A DNA stretch of 64,000 nucleotides, taken from NCBI GenBank assembly GCA_002749535.1, contig MZZL01000390.1:255518-319517 (forward strand). Reading direction: 5' to 3'. This stretch comes from Apophysomyces variabilis (lineage: Eukaryota; Mucoromycota; Mucoromycetes; Mucorales; Mucoraceae). The position numbers and the translations under genes were made by a program. Under the pieces are notes generated by a model that saw only the letters and a program-made list of their open reading frames with translations, did no database searches and was not told where the DNA came from. The number at the start of each line of letters is the position of its first letter. The stretch's first letter is position 1. This document shows, in pieces, positions 13,538-23,782 of the stretch.

Positions 13538-16500
13538 ATGCCTACAGAGAGTGAATTAGAAGGATCCATAGCACAGTTGCTCGATTTGGTACGTCCATGG
13601 CACATTGGGTGGAATCTGCCTGCAAGGCTTCTGCGCAGGCTGTGGTTTAGGCATATAAAACCTAAAGGCGCCAATTCGGGGTTCAGCATTATGCTGTTTG
13701 CGCCGAGCAGATTGCCACGATGTCGATGAAGAGCTATTTCAAACATAAAACTCATAAGCATTCCACTGCACCACTGCCTTTGTTTTAGGGTATTAGCCGT
13801 AAACAAGCAATAAAAGCTCTATCAGTAAGTCTTGCACCATCGCATCTGCATAATCTTTGACTGCGCCCTGGTGGTAGCGTTACAACTATGATGTGGCTCG
13901 TGCGGCAGACTATGTGTTTTCGGGCAACGCAGATGATAGCGACGATGATGATCAAGTAAAAACCTCGGAAACCGCGTTGACCGATATACTAAGCAAATGT
14001 TTTAGTCACTGCAGACCTTAGCTCAAGGGATGGGGCTGAAACCTGAAGTTGATTGGTCAATGTGGGATTTACCCTCAAATTTACCTATTGAAAAAGAGCC
14101 TGACAGAGCGTCGATCCAATCGACTAGAGGAAGCATGGGTTCTGCCAAAGAAGATGGTTGGTATGCATTCGGTTTTTTTGGAAGGCTACAATGCCTTATT
14201 CGTACGGGCGGTGAATGTTCTGATACGGTTACAGTCCGATGATTAGCAATAGGTGGTGACTGATCTGATATAGATGCAGAGACATCGAAACGATACCTGG
14301 TCAAAGACTATAGCAATGCTAATACATATGTCCCAAAGCAAGAGTCGACCAACTGGAGTATTGTTCCTTTCGTTTCGTCGGCAAGTGAAAAGGATACATT
14401 TTACATAGGATATGTATCTTGGGCTAACTCTTGGATATTGACAGGAGAAGAAGCTCAAAGAGGATGAAAGTAACTCGTTGTTTACAAAGTCTTCGTTGAC
14501 ATGGTGGACGGATCCGGAGGATCCATCTCAAAGAAGAGCAATAAATGAACTGTGGGTATCTTGTAATAATCACCAATTACTCATGCTATTATAGGCCAAT
14601 TGGACTTCGACCACCTTCCTACAATTACACATATTCACCTATTATAATCCAGGCATTATTCCATATTAGTGCTTTTCGCCATTCTGTGCTTTCTTTTCGG
14701 CCGTGTCCCTATTCATGGGGATCTTTTAAAAACTACTGGAAAGGAGCAGGAGAGCCTGTATCTGGGTATATTTTTGATGGAAAAGCCTCTTCCAACGTTA
14801 GTGAGGACGGCTATGAGGATATTGAAGCGAACCTAACGCCCGTGCCTCATGCTGTTCAAGGTATATGCGAATGGCTGAAGTCCGATACTAACAAGATTGG
14901 GATGTGCACAGCATTGTTGGAAATGCAGAAGTTATTCGCGTTTATGGGAGAAACTAAACGGCTTTACGGATCAAGCTCCCATGTAGTACGGGCACTAAAA
15001 AGCAACCTTCGTGAACCAGGGAATGAATTTGGTGATATGAGCTTTGATGGTATCTACAGTGGAAATGCTGAAATGAGACTGACTTGGGATAGGTTTTCTG
15101 GAGATGTTGATGAGCTGTCTAGCGGAAACGGATTGTTATTCGAAAAAAAACAGTGCAGATGATCAGCAGCTACCCAGTTTTAGAGAGTGCGTATATGACA
15201 CTTTAGAGTCTTTTCAAGCGTCTCACTCATTTCTCTCTAGTTTGTTTCTCACCAGGGCTCAAACAGAGCATGGAGATAACTATGAAACTGAAGAAATATT
15301 TTACTTGATATCCTTTATACATTAACGTCCATCTTGGATGAAACAGTACTATCTGTAAAATATCCTTAACTCAGTATCTTACACCCTAGGAACAACCAGA
15401 TACCTACGTAGCTTCCACGAATGCCTCGATCCTTTAATATATGAGAGCTACGAAAATGAAGATGACGACAGCTGTGACAGTACTGTGAGCGATGACTCGG
15501 CAGAAGAATCGGGACGATACAAATTAATAACGTTCAAGCGCGTGCCGCCTATCTTAATTATATCTCTTGAGAAAAGGGATGAGCAATGGGCAGTTTACGG
15601 CACTGAAAGTGATAAAGGATATATTGCTGACGACACGATATATTTGGACCGTTATCTGGAAGAAAACAAGGAGCTAGCATTAAAATGTTATCGTCAAATT
15701 GATCAATGGCAGAAAGAAATCAAGCAAGCAAGGCTAGAGCTTTCACAGCTTCAGAGCGTGCACGTATGTACCCCGTTTACTTTAGAATTTCTGTTTCTAT
15801 CCTTACAACTTCTGTGCGAAATAGGACAAATCAAAGTTAGATAAGCAAGAAATACTCAAAGGCGCTATTAGTTTCCTTGAAAAGAGAAGTGAGGAAAGCA
15901 TGGACGATGAGAGCACGCTAGAACCATTACAGTCGGCGCGGCGCGTTATATCTCAATTGCATGATGATATTGAAAGCCGTCTGGCAGGTAAACAGCTCCA
16001 GAAAGTTTATTTATTTCTAAAATTATCTCAAGAGCTTCGGCAGCTAGAGAGCAACCGGCAAAATGCTATGAGAAATCTCTTCCAGGTACCAGAAATGCTA
16101 AAACGACCTTACGATTTATGTGCAACGTTACACCATGATGGCATGAGTGGCACCGGTCATTACTGGGCGTATATCCGTGTCGATACGTGCAAGGATACTC
16201 CTTCAGAAGTTCCTAGTGAGGAGAAATGGTACCGTTTTTGCGACGCTTCTGTGACACCGGTTACCACGATCGAAGTCTTTTTAGAGCCTGTGGCACCGTT
16301 CGCAGTGATATATGTCGACAGGAATATACCCAAATACACAGAAACGCAATTGCATGATTGTACATCCGAAGCCCTTCAGGTACTCAATTTATATTTCTCG
16401 CTCCACTATATAACCATATGATAGTACTTTGTTAACCAAGACAATGAGGATCTCGATCGCGAAGTGGAAGCGTACAATATGGCAGACAACGTTACAGATA

Positions 16501-17692
16501 ACTTTGAAAAAATCAATTTGCCTCCATCCTCGGGCGGCGCCTCCGTTATGTTAGATGATGATGACGATTTTTCTGTGGGAACGGCAATTGGTCCCACAGG
16601 AGAAGTTATTACTGAACAACAGCGATATTCCTACGCTGGAACCATGTTTACAAAGTTAAAGGATGCCGTGGATGTACGCCTCCTAATAGCGAATAAATAT
16701 CCGGGCGACGACTATCGTTTTATAAGAAGGTAAGTTAGTAGCGGTTATGATGGATAGAATTATTGATGTATCTTTTTTGAAGCCTTGACATGTTTATTGC
16801 AAAAGCTAACAACCCGCATGCTTTGGAGCAGCTTCTTCTTCTATGTCTGGATGAATCTGAATTTATGCGAGAAGTAAGTTAATAGATCCTAGGATTACTG
16901 TATATGAAGATCCTGAACGAGCTTAATGAAGGTAGATGAGGAGACGGAGGAAGACGAAAGCAGTAAATTTGAAGAGGCCTGGAATCATCCTGAATTACAA
17001 GCTATATGCCAAGAGTATGACTCATTCAAAGGGCTCAGCGAAACGATAACAATAGCGCTTGAGTCTTTCGCATGTGAGGGTTATCAAAAAGCGCTCCAAT
17101 ATCTTATTTCTGTGAAGCGGTCAGAGTGGCTATGGAGAACTCGAATTATGTTTGATGGCAATCTATCGGGCGCATATCCAGGAATGGAACACTTGAGCTT
17201 TAGTAGGCTGGTTGAGAAATTTGGAAGAACATGTATACAAGTGAGTGACACGAACACATATGTAAGATGCGGCTAAAATGCTTTTAGTGTCTGAGCGCTG
17301 CTGCATATCGTAAGGCCAAGGATCCTGCATACCGAACCCGCGCTCTGGAGGAAGCAATTAAAGTTGCTCACTGTGCACATGCGATAATCGGCCCGGACAA
17401 GATATCAACTGACACTGTCTTCAACCGCATGCGTGAGTCATGGCTGGAGCTTCTTGAAGATACATCGTTTTCGGACGAACAGCAACAACTCTTGAATACG
17501 CTTGTCATGACGTTCCTCGAGGATCAAGATGCTAACAATGAGCCGTATCCTGAAGTTAGCATGACAAATTCTTCACTTAGCGGTGAGGATACGGTTCTGA
17601 CCAAACCATTATGGTGGCGATACAGGGCTGCTCGAGCAAACGCAGAGGTACATTGGATTTTTATGCGGGAAACCCTGGAGACTCTGGAGTAA
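13538..17692 (+). CDS. UBP2/USP25/28-like ubiquitin hydrolase homologue without a catalytic cysteine
   Basis: Fourteen exons (13538-13588, 13789-13824, 13878-13955, 14006-14156, 14280-14380, 14445-14551, 14595-15049, 15123-15307, 15383-15763, 15825-16379, 16449-16729, 16783-16873, 16932-17240, 17288-17692) give about 1061 residues. The N terminus is a UBA domain (LLDLGISRKQAIKAL...RAADYVFSG). The USP fold starts at LPIGLRPPSYNYTYS: this aligns with the Cys box, but tyrosine stands where GNTCWFS has its nucleophile, while the following IIIQALFHISAFR is conserved. The histidine box (GHYWAYI) near 16160 is intact. A large helical C-terminal region follows, as in USP25/28-type proteins. It may bind ubiquitin without cleaving it. 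Intron 8 is an AT-AC U12-type intron and intron 5 uses a GC donor. Exons 4 and 5 (14006-14380) are the least certain part. Confidence 0.8.
14381..14444 (+). other. GC-AG intron in the UBP-like gene
   Basis: The donor reads GCAAGT rather than GTAAGT. The 64-nt intron has a CTAAC branch site about 17 nt before the CAG acceptor and joins phase-0 exons. The only GT donor that keeps the frame nearby would leave a 31-nt intron, too short for fungal splicing. Confidence 0.6.
15308..15382 (+). other. U12-type AT-AC intron in the UBP-like gene
   Basis: The 75-nt intron begins ATATCCTTT, matching the minor-spliceosome 5' site, contains TCCTTAAC at 15363-15370, matching the U12 branch site, and ends in AC about 13 nt later. 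Removing it joins ...EIFYL to TLGTTRYLRSF in phase 0. Without it the frame meets TAA at 15323-15325 and no GT-AG alternative restores it. Confidence 0.88.
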
Positions 17693-18413
17693 CATAGATG
17701 CCTATCTGGCTTATTACCCGATGAAATTCCCTCTTATTCTTCTTCTCTTATTTGATCTATGTGAATTCCCTTGCCACAATTTTTTTTATTTCTGTCTGCT
17801 GTCATCATATGAAGTTTTGACGTACGGAGCGAACTCGGCCATTGATGCTGAAAGGAAGCAGCTGCTTACCGTTATCATTGGATACAGCAAACAGTATTGC
17901 TAAATTTTATATTAGAGTCTTTGTTATGGCAGCTAATGCTTTGCTTATCCCTCTCTGCAGAAATGAGGGCTCGCTTAAGTGCCGTGTTGATTGGTTTTAA
18001 AACACAGGGTAGCGTTGAGATGTAGCTGGCAACACAATTTCGCATTGAATGTACGAGATGCATACCCGCAGAGACGCTACCAAGCTCTAAGCATGACCAT
18101 GATATCCCGGTTGCATTATTTTCACCAAGCATTTAGCATCCCGTAAAAAGAGAGTCTTGCCATAGAATGCTCGAAAGCACAGAATTATAGCAGTCGCAAA
18201 CCTTACATTAATAGGAGGGAAAAAAAAGAAAAAGAAAAAGGGAGAGAGACCCCAAAAAGATGGAAAGAAGAGGAAAAAGGAAATAAAAGCTGTCTGCTTC
18301 TTTTCTAAAGAACATACAAAAATAAAAATCTTTGTCAATGCTTCCAAGCAGACGAAAGAGTGTACAGAAATGAGATGTCTATTGTTCGTATTGGCATGCA
18401 GTATAGGTGAGGT
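17693..18413. other. Convergent intergenic region
   Basis: 721 bp between the 3' ends of the UBP-like gene (plus) and the STIMATE-like gene (minus). It includes an A/G-rich run at about 18215-18290. No gene supported. Confidence 0.5.
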
Positions 18414-19546
18414 CTAAGCGCGATGTTGTTCAATTTCTTTCATTGGCAAGCTGTTATTGATGGTTGCTTCTTCTCTTAGTCGATGACTATCAAGGACTGC
18501 ACCAATAGAAGATGGATGGTATAAAGGAGACGAAGAGTCACTACGAGTAATCGCTGATTTTTGAGACAATGGCAGCGAATTTTCACTTCCTGTAGCAGGA
18601 TCATGGAGAAAACTAGATCCACTTCCTTCTCTACATGCGTACTCCTGTTCTCCAATGAGCAGATCTTCGGTATCCCCTTCATCACGGGAAAGACGGATCG
18701 GCTTTTTGTCAGAGTCATGCTTGACGATTGTATCGACGAGCCAGAACTGAACGATATTCATAATAAGCGGAAATCTAGCAAAAGAAAGAAAAGCACATTT
18801 CAGCTTTAGTTACTGCTGGATAAATACACACTTACTTACATCAGCATAACAAATACCACCTGCAATCTATAGTTGCCCATTGTCCATTGAAGCACCCAGC
18901 GACCAAAGTCCGCTACTCCAGGACACAAGTGAAACGTAATGACAATCAATGCTTTCATGAGTATCAATCCAGTGATATAGACCAGTAATTGTTTTGACCA
19001 TCGTTTCAGTTGGTTTGATAGGGGAGGATGGCCATAAACACCACTTTGGAATCCAACTAATTGCAACGATAGGATCAGGAATTCGAAGCCAGTCAGAATA
19101 ATCCATAGAACGCCAACACCGACTGTGGTGTCCACCAAGACATTTAAAAAATACCTATTTGATGAACGTTAAAGATGCTGCCAGCTTTCTTATCAGTTTT
19201 CTGAAGCTTTACCACACACAGGGGTTTGATTGTCCTTCTCCTGGAGCAATCCCAAAGAAGTTGGCTGCTATGACATTGAGCGAATGGATCACAATTCCGC
19301 CTACTAACTGCTTGCTTACATCGAATGCCCTGCATCATCGTATGAACATTCAGACGTGCGCGCTTATTCTGGCTGTTACCAAATATTTAATGGACGTCGT
19401 GGGCTTTCTCTTTGTCGTTTTATGATCAGTGTTGAGAATGCAGCAAGAGCAAGGCATAACTGGATGAAGATCGCAAAAGTATCCATGAGTTTGCAACCCA
19501 TCTCCGGGTGGCTCTCATCGAAGGCAAGTGTTCTACGAGTAAACAT
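18414..19546 (-). CDS. STIMATE/TMEM110-family membrane protein
   Basis: Four exons (19546-19380, 19329-19213, 19154-18840, 18774-18414) give about 319 residues. Two introns split tryptophan codons after TG. The product matches the STIMATE family in order: TM1 around FAIFIQLCLALAAFSTLII, a DVSKQLVGGIVIHSLNV segment, LVDTTVGVGVLWIIL, a long hydrophobic pair around LLVYITGLILMKALIVI, and the last membrane segment ending FPLIMNIVQFWLVDTIVK. A serine-rich, probably cytosolic tail of about 100 residues follows. Animal STIMATE sits at ER-plasma membrane junctions and helps STIM1-Orai calcium entry; fungal relatives are annotated as vacuolar membrane proteins. Since fungi lack STIM/Orai, the function here is unknown. 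The ATG at 19546 gives the expected short N terminus; Met-16 is an alternative. Confidence 0.85.
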
Positions 19547-20911
19547 TATTAAGGATAACGCAAGTAGAGAAAGAAGGGGAGTAAGTTGTCGATCATTTGA
19601 ACGCGATGAATTTTACCCCATTTTTGACGTTTTCTTAAAATCTGCAGGCTGCATACTATCTGTTGAATGGATTTTTTTATGCTATACTATATATATATTG
19701 CGTCCAGGAAAGGACTAAGTCTGTCGCAAAAATGCATTATTAGCAAATCAGTTATGCGAAAGCATATTTCACTTACATGAACTTGATCCCTCGGTGAACA
19801 CAAAATCTATTGGAGCAGCGCCAAAACACATTCTTGGTTAATCCATGGAATGAAACTTCTGTGTCTGCATTGAACATCCCCACTTCAAAAGGAGCTACTG
19901 ATCTGTTGACATCGTCTAAGAAATACGCGCAAATGAATCGCGATAAAAAGGAAAGAAAAACTCAGGTTCCTTGGGTCACTACGATGCAGATGAAGGATAT
20001 TTTTCACAACCAAGTAAGGTGCAAAGAGCTTATTCATTCATATTCAGAATCGTTTGGCAGAGGTCTTGCGGGTTAAAGGACAGACAAAGGGGATATGAAT
20101 ATCCATGCTGCATGTGTCATCGACGCAAGTGCTTGTCGCTGATATGTTCATAAAATATCAAGATTGAAAAAAAACACTTTTGCTTCCGTCTAGACAGCTG
20201 GATTGAGCAAATTCTTTAATAGAAAAGGAATCGAAGGTTGATAACCCAGCAATATATAACAAAGGAATAAGAAAAAGGCTTTGCATGAAATAACTGGCTA
20301 TTAATTCGACAAATATACGGATGGCATAGAAGATAACATCAAATTTATGCAGCTACATGATATATGAAAGAAAGACACATTTTCAGTTGAAGTAGCAACT
20401 GCTTTTTCTGATATGGTACGCATCGTAGACTCAACGTATACCTTGTTCTACGATTAAAAGTAAACATAAAGTGTTCAGTCAACATGAATTCGATTCTTTT
20501 GTCAATACAAGACAAATATCAGAAGACACAACTGATCGTAAGCCTAAGAACTGTCAAGTCCCCAAGATGGTGCATTGTGAGAATGTTAGTCCGACAGAAT
20601 CACTCACCAGGGGATTCATCAACTGCCTGTTATTGACGTTGCTTAACGTAGGCCGGCGTTACCACGTATGGTGCTCCATACTAAATATCCCAGCCTGTTA
20701 CTCATTACCGAAGCACAGAAAGCATTTTCATGGCGCGTATGTAATTATTGAAGGCACTTTTGATAAGCAGTTTCTCTTTGCCTAGCTGATAATGGATGCC
20801 ATTGTAACGATAGCGGATTTTCAAACTAAATTTTGGCTTCCTTGGGTGTCATTGTGCGAAGAGCCAGCTGGGAAACCTGTTCTCTCTGACCAGACTTTTT
20901 GTTTCTCCCAA
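19547..20911. other. Divergent intergenic region
   Basis: 1.37 kb between the STIMATE-like (minus) and NSE2 (plus) starts, presumably both promoters. Short open frames at 19810-20076 and 20471-20785 have no recognisable similarity or splice partners. Confidence 0.5.
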
Positions 20912-22147
20912 ATGACGACAGAAGCAGCATCCGCTAACTCATCAACAGATTTGGCAGAGAAACCAAAGACCATCGACGATGTGTTGGCGGATTTCCGTCT
21001 ATTACCGTTCCAAACGCAACGATTCCCCAGTTTTATGAATGACCACGACATGGTCATGCAGAACATTCGTCAAGCTTTGACTAGCTGCGTTGATGCTGCG
21101 CTTGATCTCGAAGAACTTAAAGAACATGACAAGGTATGAATATATTTCGCGGTTGAAGATTGCTCATTTTCTCTGCAGATCGCACCACTAGACGCCAGTG
21201 TCCGTACCTTGATCGATCTTGAACATCAGATCAACTGTCAGAAAGCAATATTTGGCGACATGGAGAAAGACATAAAAGACCACGTCAAAATTGTAAATAA
21301 AAGCATCTATCATTGATATATTGATGTCTACGTCTAGGGTGATGCTGTAGGAGCGTATAATGATCGGTGGGAGCAGAAAATGGAACGGTACCAAGCTCTG
21401 CCACCGAAGAAGAAATACTTTAAAAACGATAATTACGTCAAATTCAAACAGGAAGTTTGGGTAATATTATTTATTTGCTCTTATCAACCAAACAATGAAT
21501 ACTCACTACTACCCTAATAGGACGTTCATCATCCTAATGACCCGATGCCAGCACTTGGTGACAGCGGCGATGACGATGACGGTGATATCATCGTCGGTCA
21601 GACAAAGGTCTCGCTTAAATGTCCTCTGACAACAGACTGGTACCAGGATCCAGTGACCACGTAAGACACTTGTTGTACAAAGATAACCATCTTTTGGCTG
21701 TCTAATGAATTGTAATAGCAAGCAGTGCAAGCACACTTTCTCCAAAAATGCCATTTTCTCCTTGCTTCGTTCAAATCATGGGTCTTTACCATGTCCCATC
21801 CCAGGTAAAAAAAAAAAAAAGCATTCTCATGATTTGCGTTTCTAACCATCTGTAACTAAGGCTGTTCAAAACATTTGACTTCTAACAGCTTTTTCGATGA
21901 TACACTAATGGCACGACGAGTAGAAAGAGCTAAAGCCATGGCTGTGAATGTATCCCAAAATGAACAGGTACGAATTCCCACCCAATGTTGCTTTTTGCTA
22001 ACAAAAGATCCCTTTTTCTTTTTATTTGCAAGTTCTACGATGTTGAGTAGTATGGATGTATATAGCTATTAATGCTTCAAATATGTGACATGTTCTTTTG
22101 AAGTGCAGGACATGAGACCTAGTGTCAGTGTTAGCCATGTCAAGTAA
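20912..22147 (+). CDS. NSE2: SMC5/6 complex SUMO E3 ligase NSE2/MMS21
   Basis: Seven exons (20912-21133, 21179-21292, 21338-21460, 21521-21660, 21719-21804, 21861-21967, 22109-22147) give about 276 residues. The N-terminal half is helical and charged, as expected for the part that docks on the SMC5 coiled coil. The C-terminal SP-RING runs from about residue 185: LKCPLTTDWYQDPV, then KQCKHTFSK with the ligand Cys and His, and SLPCPIPGCSKHL with the last Cys pair. This zinc-binding E3 fold passes SUMO from Ubc9 to DNA-repair substrates. The ATG at 20912 fits the family; the frame is open 120 nt further upstream. The last exon is only 12 codons and less certain. The stop codon overlaps the 3' end of the convergent bS18m gene. 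Confidence 0.87.
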
Positions 22148-22851
22148 TATTTTGTGTACATTGAAAATTACCCATTGCTCTAGCACGCTTAATAGCACGG
22201 GCCAACTTGCGCTGATTTTTTGCGGTCAAACCTTGTGAAAGCATTTAGCATCCGATTTCGTTTCTGACATCCTCATTATTCTGCTCTACTATACCTGTTT
22301 GTTCTCTTGGAAGGATCTTGCCAATGTCGGATACAAATTCTGATAAAAGTCTGAAATTCTTATATTCGTGAAGAGGATCAAGGCCAAGGGCATCGAAAGG
22401 ATCTTCAGTTCTGCGTTCGGGTGTTCGACGTCTTTGACGCATAACTTGTTGATGATGGGCATCGTTCAAATCTTGTGGGTGATAAGTATCGCCAACACGC
22501 TGAAGCTTCTGGTACCGTGCCTGTCCAGGTGTAGTCTTGGTTTTGTCGTCTATAATCGTGATGTTTTGTATAAGTATGGAAGTTCATTATATGCCAATAA
22601 GTTGAAAAGGGCTTACTCATCACAGTTTCCTGGAGAAGTGAAAGTGTTTCTTGTTCAATGTCTATTCAGAAAACAGGATCAGCAATTGAACCATGGTTGA
22701 GAACTGATTGCATGAACGTACTTCGAACGACATTTCCTTCTTTAGCTGGAGTCTCGGTTGACATGCATCGCTGCGACAAGACTGACAATTGCCCTGTCAA
22801 TGGTGCACGGAGGCCAGACAATGTGGATAAAGCACGCAATGGAACAAGCAT
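22140..22851 (-). CDS. RSM18: Mitochondrial small-subunit ribosomal protein bS18m
   Basis: Four exons (22851-22722, 22661-22617, 22549-22295, 22231-22140) give about 173 residues. The N terminus MLVPLRALSTLSGLRAP is basic and hydroxylated, as a mitochondrial presequence. The C-terminal half carries the S18 core: YKNFRLLSEFVSD, GKILPREQTGLTAKNQRK (residues split over the last intron) and LARAIKRARAMG, the rRNA-binding helix that gives the family away. It belongs to the platform of the mitochondrial 30S-like subunit. An upstream in-frame ATG at 22935 exists, but the chosen start makes the better presequence. The gene ends tail-to-tail with NSE2 with an 8-nt overlap of coding sequence. Confidence 0.88.
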
Positions 22852-23782
22852 GTTAACGGAGTTGACAGGGATAGCAAAAGAGGCAGGGCCAATTTTTGGT
22901 GAATATCTGCAGTAAGACCAGCGGTGCAGTGGCACGGCGAATCGTGACTTGTTTTCCTTCGGTGCATCAACTTACAGTCGATTGTAAAAAAAGGAAAGAA
23001 GCTCGTTCCAGGGAAACGGAAAAGAAGCTTGGGTCATTGTAACGACTTACATCAACATGGCTTATGTCGACGTGTAGAGGCGTACCTGTTGAAATGGACC
23101 GGCCAATTTATTGTTTGCGTCTGGTAATAGTTTTCTAAAAAAAAAAAAAAGTGCTCCACGGGACACCAGTTATTGCACTCCTTGGCAAAGGTGTCGTTGG
23201 TCTCATAGTTCAAGTATTTCTTCGGTTGGCTTTATATGGAAAAAAAAATAACGAAAATTGCAAGCTGTAACTATATTAAAGAAATTTAGCAAACAGCGTC
23301 GGAAGGCAAAGCAAACTATAGGGTATAGGGTATAGGATACATAATAAAAGGATAGCTTTTGTTCAAGCGTGTTCTTTATGCCAGTATCGCAAATTTGGCA
23401 AACTTTTTTCTTGGTTAATAGAAGGAATGTCTTATGCAGTTTTAATATGGGAAAGCTGACGGTAACTCTCCTGCTGCTTCTTGCAGCGGCCTGATCTTTA
23501 AAAGGCAAATGACCATAATCTGGGCTTGCAGTTTCTCGGGGAGAAGATCATGTTCAATAACACCTGCTTTTTTTTTGCGAATAGTTGGTTACAGGAACAC
23601 AGGGAAATCAGATTGTAACATGAAACAGTAGAGGAATGTTCACAAATTATGGCTCGGATGTTTATTTTCTTTGGAACAAACCCGGCACAATAGGTTTGAT
23701 ATGAGTGTTTAAAAAGGAAGAAAAGGCGGGATGATGTAAACTATGTAATAACGAGGAATTTCACGATTAAAATAGATGTCGT
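22852..23782. other. Intergenic region upstream of bS18m and downstream of GDI
   Basis: 931 bp, AT-rich, with A-runs and a small tandem TATAGGG repeat at 23317-23336. No gene supported. It should hold the bS18m promoter and the GDI 3' UTR. Confidence 0.5.
23317..23336 (+). repeat. Short tandem repeat, about three TATAGGG units
   Basis: Three near-perfect 7-nt units in the spacer between bS18m and GDI. Function unknown; possibly slippage. Confidence 0.6.

Noticed and set aside
13589..13788. Minus-strand frame within the first UBP-like intron
   Set aside because: No recognisable product; the interval is flanked by good splice sites that unite the UBA domain.
15050..15160. Frame change by an indel in the A8 run at about 15144-15151
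   Set aside because: A 73-nt GT-AG intron (15050-15122) with a CTGAC branch site joins both frames without invoking an error.
15305..15390. Frameshift or nonsense mutation in the UBP-like gene
   Set aside because: A TAA appears to interrupt the frame, but removing a perfect AT-AC U12-type intron restores it exactly, so a broken gene is not needed.
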